Origin: an uncultured Flavobacteriales bacterium
GTDB lineage: Bacteria > Bacteroidota > Bacteroidia > Flavobacteriales > UBA1820
DNA length: 36,981 bases
Direction of reading: 5' to 3'
Assembly (NCBI GenBank): GCA_938023515.1
Contig: CALJDR010000096.1
Span: 1-36,981, forward strand
The notes under the pieces: model-generated
What the model saw: only the letters and a program-made list of their open reading frames with translations
What the model was told of the DNA's origin: nothing
Databases searched by the model: none
Program-made: the position numbers and the translations under genes
Shown: piece by piece, positions 6,152-13,828 of the stretch
How the letters are laid out: every line of letters begins with the position of its first letter
Position numbering within the stretch: the first letter of the stretch is position 1

Positions 6152-7786
6152 ATGCCCTCCCCCGAGCAAACTTCTCGTACAGACGTAAGCGATATCGAGA
6201 TAGATAGCAATGGACGCCATATCCTCAATACCCCGGACAAGATAGTCCGGTGGATAAAGTATCAATTCGAGGAACAGGATCAGGAAATCAAGTACTCCGG
6301 CATTCCAAGTTCATCAAAAGATTTTCGTCACATAGACCTGCGCAACTGCGTCCTTTATACCGAAGAATATCAGGGAGTCCCAGTATCAATGAATTTAAGA
6401 GATATCGCCGGGAAGATCGATTGTATAGTCGATACCTCTGAAGAATATGAACAAGGGCTGACGCCTTTCATGCAGGAAGTTTATTTGAGTATTTGGTACG
6501 ATAACAGCCTGATTTATAGAGGATCGTTCAACCGCACGAAATTTCACGGACCAATATCGTTACACAATACATCATTCTGTCCATATCCCACTACAGAAAC
6601 AGATTGGAGTTTTTGTGAATTCATGGAAAATTTATGGGTAGAAGAATGTAAATTTTCCGGTGGGGATTTTTGCGGTTCTAAATTTCACGGCACTGTTCAC
6701 TTTTTGGACAATGATCTAGGACGAAATAGCATTGAATTTTTAGATTGCCATTTCTATAACAATGTCGAATTCGATCATATTATTTTTGACAATTATGAAT
6801 CAGAAGACCTATTCGACATCCCGGGCATATATTTTGATCTGTCCATTTTTGAAATGGACTTTGCATTGAAATATATAACATTCATCCAATATTGTTCTTT
6901 TAATTTTTGCACGTTCAACCAAAATGCCGTATTAACGAATATCTCAGATGCTAAACTACTCTGTTTCAATTCGGCTATCATAAAAAAAGGATTAACATTG
7001 ACGGCAGACAGAGGCCAATCGGACAAGAATCTCATCAAGGATCTTTGTTTTGACAAAGCGGATATTGCAGGGTTTACAAATATAAAACACAGTAATATTC
7101 AAAATTTACAAGCCCATTTTGCTACTATTCAGAACAATGGAATTTTCAAGTCACTGGATAGTATCATTACAAATTGTGATATGACCTCCATCTGCAACAG
7201 AGGCATGCTATTTTTTGAGGACAGCACTATATCCAAGATTCGTTTAGCAGATGCCATGAATCTGGGAATTGTCGAACTGGAAAATACTTATATCGACGGA
7301 CGCAATATTGCCGACCGGAAGACGGCCCGCATCCTCAAGGACAGTGCCAGCAAGAACAACAACGCGATCGATGCCCTGAAATACAAGTATCTCGAACTGG
7401 AACTATACCGAAAGGAAGGGGGTATTTCCATCGGCGACCGGATCATCCTTATCGCCCAGAAGGTGTCCAACAGGTATGGCACCAATTTCATACAGGGTAT
7501 CGCCTTCACCATGACCGCAGCCATGGTCTTTTTCTGGCTTATCAATTATACCGGGGCCGACGAACCGATATTCCGCCTGAATGCCCGGTTCGATTTCTCC
7601 GGCTTCGGGGAGATATGGAAGAAATACCTGGATGTGCTGAACGTGCTGAATTTCCGGGACAAACTCGACGGTGTCGGCCTGAACGCCTGGGGCGAAACAC
7701 TGTTCCTGGCAGCCAAGATATTCATCGCCTACGGCATGTACCAGACGGTATCTGCTTTCCGGAAATACAGCAAAAGCCACATGTAG
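6152..7786 (+). CDS. Pentapeptide-like membrane protein, function unknown
   Basis: A 544-residue protein. Residues about 50-380 are a long run of short beta-like turns rich in F, C, N and D (FRHIDLRNCVL, WSFCEFMENLWVEECKFSG, FNFCTFNQNAVLTN), like degenerate pentapeptide-type right-handed helices. After the linker DRKTARILKDSASKNNN comes a short helical part (KYKYLELELYRKEGG) and two predicted membrane helices, near 450-470 (FTMTAAMVFFWLIN) and 515-537 (LFLAAKIFIAYGMYQTV). The DNA is AT-rich up to about 7290 and GC-rich after it, so the sensor-like N-terminal part and the membrane tail have different base composition. The neighbour is a channel-like gene in the same direction. No catalytic motif is seen. 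Confidence 0.75.
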   Translation: MPSPEQTSRTDVSDIEIDSNGRHILNTPDKIVRWIKYQFEEQDQEIKYSGIPSSSKDFRHIDLRNCVLYTEEYQGVPVSMNLRDIAGKIDCIVDTSEEYEQGLTPFMQEVYLSIWYDNSLIYRGSFNRTKFHGPISLHNTSFCPYPTTETDWSFCEFMENLWVEECKFSGGDFCGSKFHGTVHFLDNDLGRNSIEFLDCHFYNNVEFDHIIFDNYESEDLFDIPGIYFDLSIFEMDFALKYITFIQYCSFNFCTFNQNAVLTNISDAKLLCFNSAIIKKGLTLTADRGQSDKNLIKDLCFDKADIAGFTNIKHSNIQNLQAHFATIQNNGIFKSLDSIITNCDMTSICNRGMLFFEDSTISKIRLADAMNLGIVELENTYIDGRNIADRKTARILKDSASKNNNAIDALKYKYLELELYRKEGGISIGDRIILIAQKVSNRYGTNFIQGIAFTMTAAMVFFWLINYTGADEPIFRLNARFDFSGFGEIWKKYLDVLNVLNFRDKLDGVGLNAWGETLFLAAKIFIAYGMYQTVSAFRKYSKSHM

Positions 7787-7867
7787 AATCCAATTAATAC
7801 AAAAACAGATATCCGTTCCTCCGGTCTGGTATTATTGAGGACAGGGGTTCTTTACAGCTACGCAGTT

Positions 7868-8701
7868 TTATTTCTGATGGGCGAACCAGGTAACCTGCCG
7901 TTTGGCGTAGTTCCGGGTATGTTGTTTCACCAAAGCAACGGCTTCTTCCAAGGTAATCTTTCCCTCGAAATAATCGAAGAATTCGCGGTACCCGACGCTT
8001 TGCATCGCATTACAGGCCCGGTACGGCAAGAGGGATTCCACTTCGGCAACTAATCCTTCGGCAATCATCCGGTCTACCCTTTTGTCGATACGCCGGTAGA
8101 GTTCTTCCCGGGGCAGCTCGACGAGTATCTTTTCCACCCGGAAAGGGCGTTCCGCCCGACCACTGCCTAAAAAAGACGAATAAGGCTTCCCGGACGCCAC
8201 ACATACTTCCAGGGCCCGCATCAACCGGCGGGGGTTTTTCGTATCTACCATGCCGTAATATTCGGGGTCCCGCTCCCGGAGCAAAGCCTGTAATTTCGGC
8301 AGCCCGCTTTCAGCGAACGTCCGCCCCAGTTGCCGGCGTATCTCCGGCGGCACTTCCGGAAAACGGTCTATCCCGTGCTCCACCGCCTGTAGGTAAAGGC
8401 CGGAGCCACCGACCATCACCACGTTCTTCCCCCTTGAATGTATCTCCTCGATCTTTTCCAGCGCATCTTTTTCATAATCTCCGACCGAATATTCAGCCTC
8501 CACCGGCAAATGCCCGATGAAATGATGGGGAACGGCGGAAAGTTCCTCCGCCGTCGGTTTGGCCGTACCGATATCCATGCCCCGGTAGAACTGGCGGGAA
8601 TCGAACGATACTATCTCTGCATCCGTATCCTGGGCGATACGGATCGCCAAGGCGGTTTTTCCGCTGGCCGTGGGGCCTGTGACAGCTTTTATCGTATACA
8701 T
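7868..8701 (-). CDS. miaA: tRNA dimethylallyltransferase
   Basis: MiaA transfers the dimethylallyl group from DMAPP to N6 of A37 in tRNAs reading UNN codons. The 277-residue protein has the P loop GPTASGKT (9-16), FDSRQFYRGMDIGTAKP, the VGGSGLYL loop, the tRNA-binding KNPRRLMRALE and the C-terminal KQHTRNYAKRQVTWF. It stops shortly after that last motif, so it is slightly shorter than the ~300-residue family norm but complete in core elements. It is transcribed leftward, divergently from kdsC, with its own -7 element. The gap to the pentapeptide-like gene (81 bp) shows no clear terminator. Confidence 0.96.
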   Translation of the reverse strand: MYTIKAVTGPTASGKTALAIRIAQDTDAEIVSFDSRQFYRGMDIGTAKPTAEELSAVPHHFIGHLPVEAEYSVGDYEKDALEKIEEIHSRGKNVVMVGGSGLYLQAVEHGIDRFPEVPPEIRRQLGRTFAESGLPKLQALLRERDPEYYGMVDTKNPRRLMRALEVCVASGKPYSSFLGSGRAERPFRVEKILVELPREELYRRIDKRVDRMIAEGLVAEVESLLPYRACNAMQSVGYREFFDYFEGKITLEEAVALVKQHTRNYAKRQVTWFAHQK

Positions 8702-8722
8702 GCTCCGAGAGGGTATTTACTG

Positions 8723-8730
8723 CAAATGTA
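8723..8730 (-). promoter_or_regulatory. -7 element of the miaA promoter
   Basis: On the minus strand TACATTTG matches TAnnTTTG exactly and lies 22 bp before the miaA ATG. I see no good TTTG at -33, so the call rests on the -7 box and position. Confidence 0.6.
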
Positions 8731-8752
8731 TTAAAGTTCGCTGTTTTATGCG

Positions 8753-8760
8753 TATTTTTG
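8753..8760 (+). promoter_or_regulatory. -7 element of the kdsC promoter
   Basis: TATTTTTG matches TAnnTTTG but ends only 4 bp before the ATG at 8765. If used, the mRNA is nearly leaderless or translation begins at the in-frame ATG 8780 (MDTENYKEI). Confidence 0.55.
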
Positions 8761-8764
8761 TGGT

Positions 8765-9313
8765 ATGAAAAACACAGCTATGGATACGGAAAACTACAAA
8801 GAGATACTCGGTCGCATCAAAGCTTTTGTCTTCGACGTGGACGGAGTGATGACCGACGGCTCGGTCACGGTATTCCCGACGGGGGAATTCGTGCGCAAGA
8901 TGAACGTAAAGGACGGTTATGCCATGCAACTGGCGGCCAAACGCGGCTATCGGATCATCATTATCACCGGGGGCAAAGAAGACTCGATCCTTACCCGATT
9001 CAACCGGCTGGGTATCCACGACATCGTGCTCAACGCGACCTCGAAACTCGAAAAACTCCGGGAATACTGCGACGGCTACGGCATCGCCCCGGCCGATATG
9101 CTCTACATGGGCGACGACGTGCCGGACATCGCCCCGATGAAAGCCGTAGGGCTTCCCTGCTGCCCTTCGGATGCCTGCGTGGACGTACTGGCCGTATCTA
9201 AGTACGTTTCTCCCCATAAAGGCGGCGAAGGCTGCGTGCGCGACGTGATAGAACAGGTGCTCAAAGCACAGGGAAAATGGCACGAAGAGAATTTCGACGG
9301 ATTCAATGCCTGA
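8765..9313 (+). CDS. kdsC: 3-deoxy-D-manno-octulosonate 8-phosphate phosphatase
   Basis: KdsC hydrolyses KDO-8-P to KDO for the lipopolysaccharide inner core. It is a cytoplasmic HAD phosphatase without a cap domain that works as a tetramer. The 182-residue protein carries the nucleophile motif FVFDVDGVMTDG (D24, D26), the second motif IIITGG (66-70) and the acidic pair in YMGDDVPD (D117, D118), matching the family length. Met6 (8780) is an alternative start given the promoter position. Its 3' end overlaps maf by 8 bp, so the two are co-transcribed. Confidence 0.94.
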   Translation: MKNTAMDTENYKEILGRIKAFVFDVDGVMTDGSVTVFPTGEFVRKMNVKDGYAMQLAAKRGYRIIIITGGKEDSILTRFNRLGIHDIVLNATSKLEKLREYCDGYGIAPADMLYMGDDVPDIAPMKAVGLPCCPSDACVDVLAVSKYVSPHKGGEGCVRDVIEQVLKAQGKWHEENFDGFNA

Positions 9314-9932
9314 ACGGACGATGAACGGAACAGGAAAGAATAGTCTGAATAAAGCACTGGAAGGAAAAACGCTGGTATTGGCTTCGTCGTCGCCCCGGCG
9401 CATCGAATTTTTTGAAAAACTCGAAGTCCCTTTCGTCGCGCGCGGCGGCGACGTGGACGAAACCTATCCTTCAACCCTTCGGGGAGAGGAGATCGTCAAA
9501 TTCCTCAGCCGGGTAAAAGCCCGGGCGGCAGGTTTGCAATCCGACAAGGAAATCGTTGTCGGAGCCGATACGATCGTATGGGCGAACGGGACTGCCCTGG
9601 GCAAACCGAAAGATGCCGGACAAGCTATCGAGATGCTCCGGATGCTCTCCGGACGCACGCATGAAGTGATCACCGGGGTGACTATCCGCGGTGCACAGGG
9701 CGAGGAAACGTTCAGCAGCACGACAAAAGTCACGTTCGCCGAAATGGACGAAGACGATATCCGGTATTACATCGAGCGGTTCTCCCCGCTGGACAAGGCC
9801 GGGGCCTACGCCATTCAGGAATGGATCGGGGAAACCAGCATTACGAGCATAGAAGGCCCGTACCACAACGTGGTCGGCCTGCCGACGGCGCAATTGTACG
9901 CCCGTCTTAAAACATTTGCCGCACGGGCGTAA
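9306..9932 (+). CDS. maf: Maf-family nucleotide pyrophosphatase
   Basis: Maf proteins hydrolyse non-canonical or excess nucleoside triphosphates (dTTP/UTP in the YhdE type) to monophosphates. The 208-residue frame has the signature SSSPRR (27-32), VGADTIV with the catalytic Asp, LGKPKD, and the C-terminal DKAGAYAIQEW and GPYHNVVGLP blocks. The ATG at 9306 overlaps kdsC; an ATG at 9321 (MNGTGKNS) is an alternative because the first residues are not conserved. The 3' end contains the -33 box of the ruvX promoter. Confidence 0.93.
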   Translation: MPERTMNGTGKNSLNKALEGKTLVLASSSPRRIEFFEKLEVPFVARGGDVDETYPSTLRGEEIVKFLSRVKARAAGLQSDKEIVVGADTIVWANGTALGKPKDAGQAIEMLRMLSGRTHEVITGVTIRGAQGEETFSSTTKVTFAEMDEDDIRYYIERFSPLDKAGAYAIQEWIGETSITSIEGPYHNVVGLPTAQLYARLKTFAARA

Positions 9933-9946
9933 AAACACTAATTTTG
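9915..9946 (+). promoter_or_regulatory. Strong promoter of ruvX inside the end of maf
   Basis: TTTG (9915-9918), exactly 20 bp, then TAATTTTG (9939-9946) is a full match to the Bacteroidota consensus. It ends only 7 bp before the ruvX ATG, so the transcript is expected to have almost no leader. Confidence 0.85.
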
Positions 9947-9953
9947 CATCCCG

Positions 9954-10379
9954 ATGGGGAAACTGATAGGAATAGACTACGGACGTAAACGGGTGGGCAT
10001 CGCGGTAAGCGACGAGCTGCAGATCATTGCCTCGCCCCTGTGTACCCTCAGCCCGGAAGAAACTCTCGTTTTCCTGAAAGAATACTGCGCCGGGAACCCG
10101 GTAGATGCGATCGCGGTCGGCCAGCCTCATCACACCTATTCTGCGGAAGCACCGGTAGCGGTCGAAGAGGACATCCTCGCCTTCGTCGCACAGTTAGAAT
10201 CTATCCTGCCGGGAATACCCGTCGAGAGATACGACGAACGGTTTACCTCGAAGATCGCGGCCCGAGACCTGTTTGCTTCGGGAGCCCCGAAAGGCAAACG
10301 GCAGGAAAAAGGCGCATTGGACCGAACCAGCGCTGCGATCATCCTGCGGGACTATATGGAATCCCGCGGAAGGCGGTAA
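9954..10379 (+). CDS. ruvX: Putative pre-16S rRNA nuclease / Holliday junction resolvase-like YqgF
   Basis: YqgF/RuvX is an RNase H-fold nuclease linked to maturation of the 5' end of 16S rRNA. The 141-residue protein has the first catalytic Asp in IGIDYGRKRVGIAVSD (D8), the conserved AIAVGQPHH (usual form VGLP), YDERFTS and the final catalytic region GALDRTSAAIILRDYM. Length and motif order are standard. It is followed by def 41 bp downstream on the same strand, a pairing also known from other Bacteroidota (from memory). It has its own promoter reaching into maf. Confidence 0.94.
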   Translation: MGKLIGIDYGRKRVGIAVSDELQIIASPLCTLSPEETLVFLKEYCAGNPVDAIAVGQPHHTYSAEAPVAVEEDILAFVAQLESILPGIPVERYDERFTSKIAARDLFASGAPKGKRQEKGALDRTSAAIILRDYMESRGRR

Positions 10380-10420
10380 AGGCCACAAAAGAATTGAAAA
10401 ACAGATAAAGCAAAACTGAT

Positions 10421-11002
10421 ATGATATTACCGATACTGGCCTACGGGGAGCCTATCCTCAAGAAAAGGGCCGAAGAAATAGAAAAAGAGTACCCTGAACT
10501 GGATAAGCTGGTACAGGATATGTTTGAAACGATGGACTCCGCAGACGGGGTCGGACTGGCAGCTCCCCAGATAGGACGCTCGATCCGGGTGATCGTCGTG
10601 GACGGTTCTCCGTTTGCCGACTACGAGGAAATTCCGAAGGAAGAACGGAACTTTCTAAAAACGTTCCGCCAGGAATTCGTCAACCCCGAAGTACTGGAAG
10701 AATGGGGGGATAAATGGGGCTTCGAGGAAGGCTGCCTGAGCATTCCCGGTATTCACGAGAAAGTGTTCCGGCCGGAAAACGTACGCGTAAAATATTTCGA
10801 CAAACAGTGGAACGAACACGAAGTATTGCTTTCGGGCCGCGCCGCGCGGATATTCCAGCACGAGTTCGACCATCTGGAAGGCGTGGTATTTACCGATCAC
10901 CTCTCCCCACTCACCAAGCGGATGATCCAGAAACGACTTCAGAACATTTCCCAGGGACATACCAACGCATCCTACCCGATGCGTTTTCCCAACCGTAAAT
11001 AA
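10421..11002 (+). CDS. def: Peptide deformylase
   Basis: Def removes the N-formyl group from nascent proteins using a metal ion. The 193-residue sequence has all three motifs: GVGLAAPQIG (43-52), EGCLSIPG (103-110, metal ligand C105) and QHEFDHLEG (H147, H151 ligands, E148 catalytic). An insert NFADYEE-like loop before RNFLKTFRQEF is typical of Bacteroidota forms. It lies between ruvX and the DUF5606 gene in the same direction and is probably co-transcribed with both. Confidence 0.97.
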   Translation: MILPILAYGEPILKKRAEEIEKEYPELDKLVQDMFETMDSADGVGLAAPQIGRSIRVIVVDGSPFADYEEIPKEERNFLKTFRQEFVNPEVLEEWGDKWGFEEGCLSIPGIHEKVFRPENVRVKYFDKQWNEHEVLLSGRAARIFQHEFDHLEGVVFTDHLSPLTKRMIQKRLQNISQGHTNASYPMRFPNRK

Positions 11003-11041
11003 CACAGTCAACCGAAAAGATAAATTACACTTCACAAGAAA

Positions 11042-11473
11042 ATGAAATTAAAAGGTATCATTGCCATTTCGGGCAAACCGGGGCTTTTCAAGATCCTTTC
11101 CCACACCAAAGGCGGTGTGATCGTCGAAACCGTCCAGGACGGCAAGCGCACCATGGCTTCCCTGACCTCGACCATGAGCTCGCTGGACGACATCTCGATG
11201 TACACCCAGACCGAGGAGCTTCCCTTGCGGGAAATCATGCGCCGTATCGCCGAAAAGCAGGACAACGGCCAGGCCCTGGATGCGAAAACTTCTTCCGATG
11301 AACAGTTGAAAGAATACTTTGAGGCCATCGTGCCGGATTACGACCGGGAACGCGTATATGCCTCTCATATCCGCAAACTGTTCCATTGGTACAATATCCT
11401 GCAGGCTGCCGGAATGGTGTCCAAAGAAAAAGAGGACGAGGAACCGGAAGCCGCCGAAGAAAAGGCCGAATAA
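11042..11473 (+). CDS. DUF5606 domain protein
   Basis: A 143-residue cytoplasmic protein of a family found essentially in Bacteroidota. The conserved N-terminal part begins MKLKGIIAISGKPGLFK, continues through GGVIVETVQDGKR and the DISMYTQTEELPLREIM helix, and ends with a helical segment HIRKLFHWYNILQAAGMV. The last ~20 residues are an acidic Glu/Ala tail. The first ~60 residues look like a small SH3-like barrel (inference). No enzymatic motif. It ends the kdsC-maf-ruvX-def cluster and is followed by a terminator. Confidence 0.88.
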   Translation: MKLKGIIAISGKPGLFKILSHTKGGVIVETVQDGKRTMASLTSTMSSLDDISMYTQTEELPLREIMRRIAEKQDNGQALDAKTSSDEQLKEYFEAIVPDYDRERVYASHIRKLFHWYNILQAAGMVSKEKEDEEPEAAEEKAE

Positions 11474-11491
11474 TTCTTTTTAAAGCACAAT

Positions 11492-11525
11492 AAAAACGTC
11501 CGCTGAAGCGGGCGTTTTTTCATGG
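11492..11525 (+). terminator. Terminator after the DUF5606 gene
   Basis: An imperfect 12-13 bp stem around ACGTCCGC/GCGGGCGT (one G-U) is followed by six T at 11515-11520, about 20 bp past the stop. Confidence 0.85.
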
Positions 11526-11615
11526 AAGCCGCCCAAAATAAAACGATCCGGAAAGATATTGAAGTCGAAAAATCCCTACTTTAGACGGATAAATAAACAC
11601 AACAAAACGCACGCC

Positions 11616-12071
11616 ATGATAGATGTAAGAGTGACCATCGGTATTTACGAAACCCTGAAAGACGCAGAAGTGGTCCACATGCAATTAGGCACCCTGCCAC
11701 GCACAGGGGAGACCCTGCTGATGACCCCGGAGTTGAAGAAGATGGCCGATAAAAAGATCAAGGAATGGAACATGGACCCGTACACGCGCGTGAACTACGT
11801 AAAATGCATCGCCTATGACCAGCATTCGACCCCGGTGCTGATGCTCAGTACCAATCCGAATCTGGTGAACGTGGATTGTTTTGCAGAAGGCCAAACGACA
11901 TTTACCCTCTCCCTGCCATCGGTACCCCGTATTGGAGAGGAGATAATATCCCTGGATGAAAAACAGTTTTTCGTCGCGAGCGTCATTTATGCGCCTTGGG
12001 GGGCATTCGCCAGATTGTCCACAGAAAGGCCTTTAGTGCCGGTAGATGTAGTGCGGGATAAACGATATTGA
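11616..12071 (+). CDS. Hypothetical protein with two-fold internal repeat
   Basis: A 151-residue cytoplasmic protein I do not recognise. The frame is open from 11559, but the first 19 residues are basic and unstructured, so MIDVRVTIGIY is preferred. It looks like an internal duplication: LGTLPRTGETLLMTPE in the first half matches LPSVPRIGEEIISLDE in the second, each followed by a strand (VKCIAYDQHSTPVLMLS and VASVIYAPWGAFARLST). Such P-R-x-G-E repeats suggest two copies of a small beta fold, as in SH3-like or PilZ-sized domains. No signal peptide or catalytic residue is seen. A possible -7 box TACTTTAG lies at 11576-11583. Confidence 0.7.
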   Translation: MIDVRVTIGIYETLKDAEVVHMQLGTLPRTGETLLMTPELKKMADKKIKEWNMDPYTRVNYVKCIAYDQHSTPVLMLSTNPNLVNVDCFAEGQTTFTLSLPSVPRIGEEIISLDEKQFFVASVIYAPWGAFARLSTERPLVPVDVVRDKRY

Positions 12072-12118
12072 AAAAGGCTCCACTTCCACGATTCCGATAA
12101 CAGGTATACTGGCACTAA

Positions 12119-12157
12119 AAAACAAATCCCGGGACAATGTTCCGGGATTTGTTTTAA
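12119..12157. terminator. Bidirectional terminator
   Basis: A stem of about 16 bp (AAAACAAATCCCGG and complement, 12119-12134 with 12140-12155) has A/T tracts on both sides. It separates the rightward hypothetical gene from the leftward hdr-flx unit and serves both. Confidence 0.92.
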
Positions 12158-12172
12158 ATCATAATAGCCCAA

Positions 12173-12958
12173 TCAATAATACACGATCTCCCGGACGGTT
12201 ATCCCGGCAAGTTCTTTTTCTTCCATCCGGTCCTGGTAGGCGAAATCCGCGATCTCTTCCCGCCCCTGCCGATAGGATTCCATGCGCACCCAACTACCCT
12301 GTCCGTCATATTCCAACAGACATTCTTCGATTAGGTACAAGGTATCATTCAGATCGTAAAATTCTTTCCGGGCACACTCGCCGTATTTGTCATACGTATA
12401 ACGTATCCTTTCGGACAGTTTCCCCTGCGCATCGTAATGGGTACGTTCGAGAAGATTCCCTTTCCCATCGTATAAAAAAGCGATCCGGTAGTTGAGCAGT
12501 GCTTCAGGAAAAAAGACTGTCTTTTCCACGCAGTTTCCGCGGCGGTCATGGGTATACTTTGCCCGCTCTTTTTCTTTTCCCCGGGAATCGCGGCATATTT
12601 TTTCCGTCCGGCGTCCCGTTTTATCGTAGAAATAGGTCCATACGAGCGTTTGCCCCGCTCCCGTGCGGTATTCACGTTTCTCCGTAATCCGATCCTGGGA
12701 ATCAAAAAAAGTTTCGCTTTCAGTATTCGGGGTTCCGTGGACATCGCGTATGCTCTCCGACATTCGTTTCAGAGGGTATAGAATCCAAGCCGATACCAGC
12801 TCATCACCGGCATCATATTCCTCTTCCCGGATTTTCCGTCCGCTCTCATCGAAATACAATTCCGTCCGGGAAATAAGTTCTTTGTCGTCGGCATCGCCGA
12901 ACGGCACTTCGTAGTGCCGGCTGGTTATCTCTTTTATTTTTGGGACGTTCCTTTCCAC
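12173..12958 (-). CDS. YD-repeat-like hypothetical protein
   Basis: A 261-residue protein built from repeats of about 24-28 residues resembling the YD/RHS consensus: FYDKTGRRTEKICRDSRGK, FLYDGKGNLLERTHYDAQGK, YTYDKYGECARKEFYDLND and LEYDGQGSWVRMESY. The repeats form consecutive beta hairpins. No signal peptide, lipobox or toxin-like C-terminus is present, so this is not a full Rhs toxin. The best start is a GTG at 12958 (MERNVPKIKEI). It begins 23 bp after the flxA stop with no terminator between, so it is probably the last gene of the hdr-flx transcription unit. Its role there is unknown. Confidence 0.7.
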   Translation of the reverse strand: MERNVPKIKEITSRHYEVPFGDADDKELISRTELYFDESGRKIREEEYDAGDELVSAWILYPLKRMSESIRDVHGTPNTESETFFDSQDRITEKREYRTGAGQTLVWTYFYDKTGRRTEKICRDSRGKEKERAKYTHDRRGNCVEKTVFFPEALLNYRIAFLYDGKGNLLERTHYDAQGKLSERIRYTYDKYGECARKEFYDLNDTLYLIEECLLEYDGQGSWVRMESYRQGREEIADFAYQDRMEEKELAGITVREIVYY

Positions 12959-12981
12959 GGTCGATAGGTATACTTAAAAGA

Positions 12982-13824
12982 TCAATATTCGGGCGGCATC
13001 TCCCGAAGCTGGGCCTGAGAAAACACCGGACCGTCCTTGCATACGTACATCTTACCTACGTTGCAACGGCCGCACTTGCCTACCCCGCATTTCATGCGGT
13101 TTTCGAGGGTGGTAAAAATATTCTCGTCGGAAAATCCGATGGCCTGGAGCTTGGGCAGCGTAAATTTGATCATCACCGGCGGCCCGCAGACGACAGCCAC
13201 TGTATTTTCGGACGACAGCCCGGCCGCAGCCACCACATCGGGCACAAATCCGACTTCCCCTGTCCAGTCAGGAGTTTCTCCGCCCGGATCGACCGTGGTG
13301 ATCAAGTTTACGTCGGGGCGTTCGGCCCATTCTTTCAGTTCGTGCTTATAGACCAGATCGTTCGGTGTTTTCGCCCCGTAAACGATCGTAACATTGCCAT
13401 ATTTTTCCCGTTCGTCCAGCGCATTCCAGATCACGCAGCGCATCGGCGGCAGGGCGATACCTCCCGCGATGAAAAGCAGGTTTTTCCCGATCCACCGGTC
13501 CATCGGGAAAACATTGCCGAACGGCCCGCGGAAACCGACCGTGTCGCCCTCCTCTTTATTGGCCAAAGCCGAAGTCACACGGCCCACCTGGCGGAACGTG
13601 CACTCGATATAACCCTTACGCGTCGGAGAAGAGGCAATGCAAAAGGTCGATTCGCCTTCTCCGAACACGGAATATTCCCCGAACTGGCCGGCCTGAAAAG
13701 AAAATGCAGCGGCCTCCTCTTCGTTCTGAAAACGAAGGCGGAACGTCTGCACCCCAGGGGCTTCGCGGACGATCTTTTCGATGGTCATCCGGTAGGGAAG
13801 ATAGATATTTTTGTCGTCGTTCAT
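12982..13824 (-). CDS. flxA: FAD/NAD(P)H oxidoreductase subunit FlxA-like
   Basis: A 280-residue flavoprotein of the ferredoxin reductase family (related to AsrB, PyrK and hydrogenase gamma subunits), predicted to oxidise NADH and feed electrons to the partner Fe-S subunits. The order is an N-terminal FAD barrel (QAGQFGEYSV, then FCIASSPTR), an NAD-binding part (LLFIAGGIALPPMRCVI, VCGPPVMIKF) and a C-terminal [2Fe-2S] site with C246, C251, C254 and C262. It is the distal subunit gene of the seven-gene set, 4 bp after the FlxB-like gene. The name follows the Desulfovibrio FlxABCD-HdrABC system; equivalence is inferred from the gene set. Confidence 0.9.
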   Translation of the reverse strand: MNDDKNIYLPYRMTIEKIVREAPGVQTFRLRFQNEEEAAAFSFQAGQFGEYSVFGEGESTFCIASSPTRKGYIECTFRQVGRVTSALANKEEGDTVGFRGPFGNVFPMDRWIGKNLLFIAGGIALPPMRCVIWNALDEREKYGNVTIVYGAKTPNDLVYKHELKEWAERPDVNLITTVDPGGETPDWTGEVGFVPDVVAAAGLSSENTVAVVCGPPVMIKFTLPKLQAIGFSDENIFTTLENRMKCGVGKCGRCNVGKMYVCKDGPVFSQAQLREMPPEY

Positions 13825-13828
13825 CGTA

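Noticed and set aside
12173..12958. Rhs/contact-dependent toxin
   Set aside because: No signal, no long repeat shell, no C-terminal toxin domain and no immunity gene beside it.
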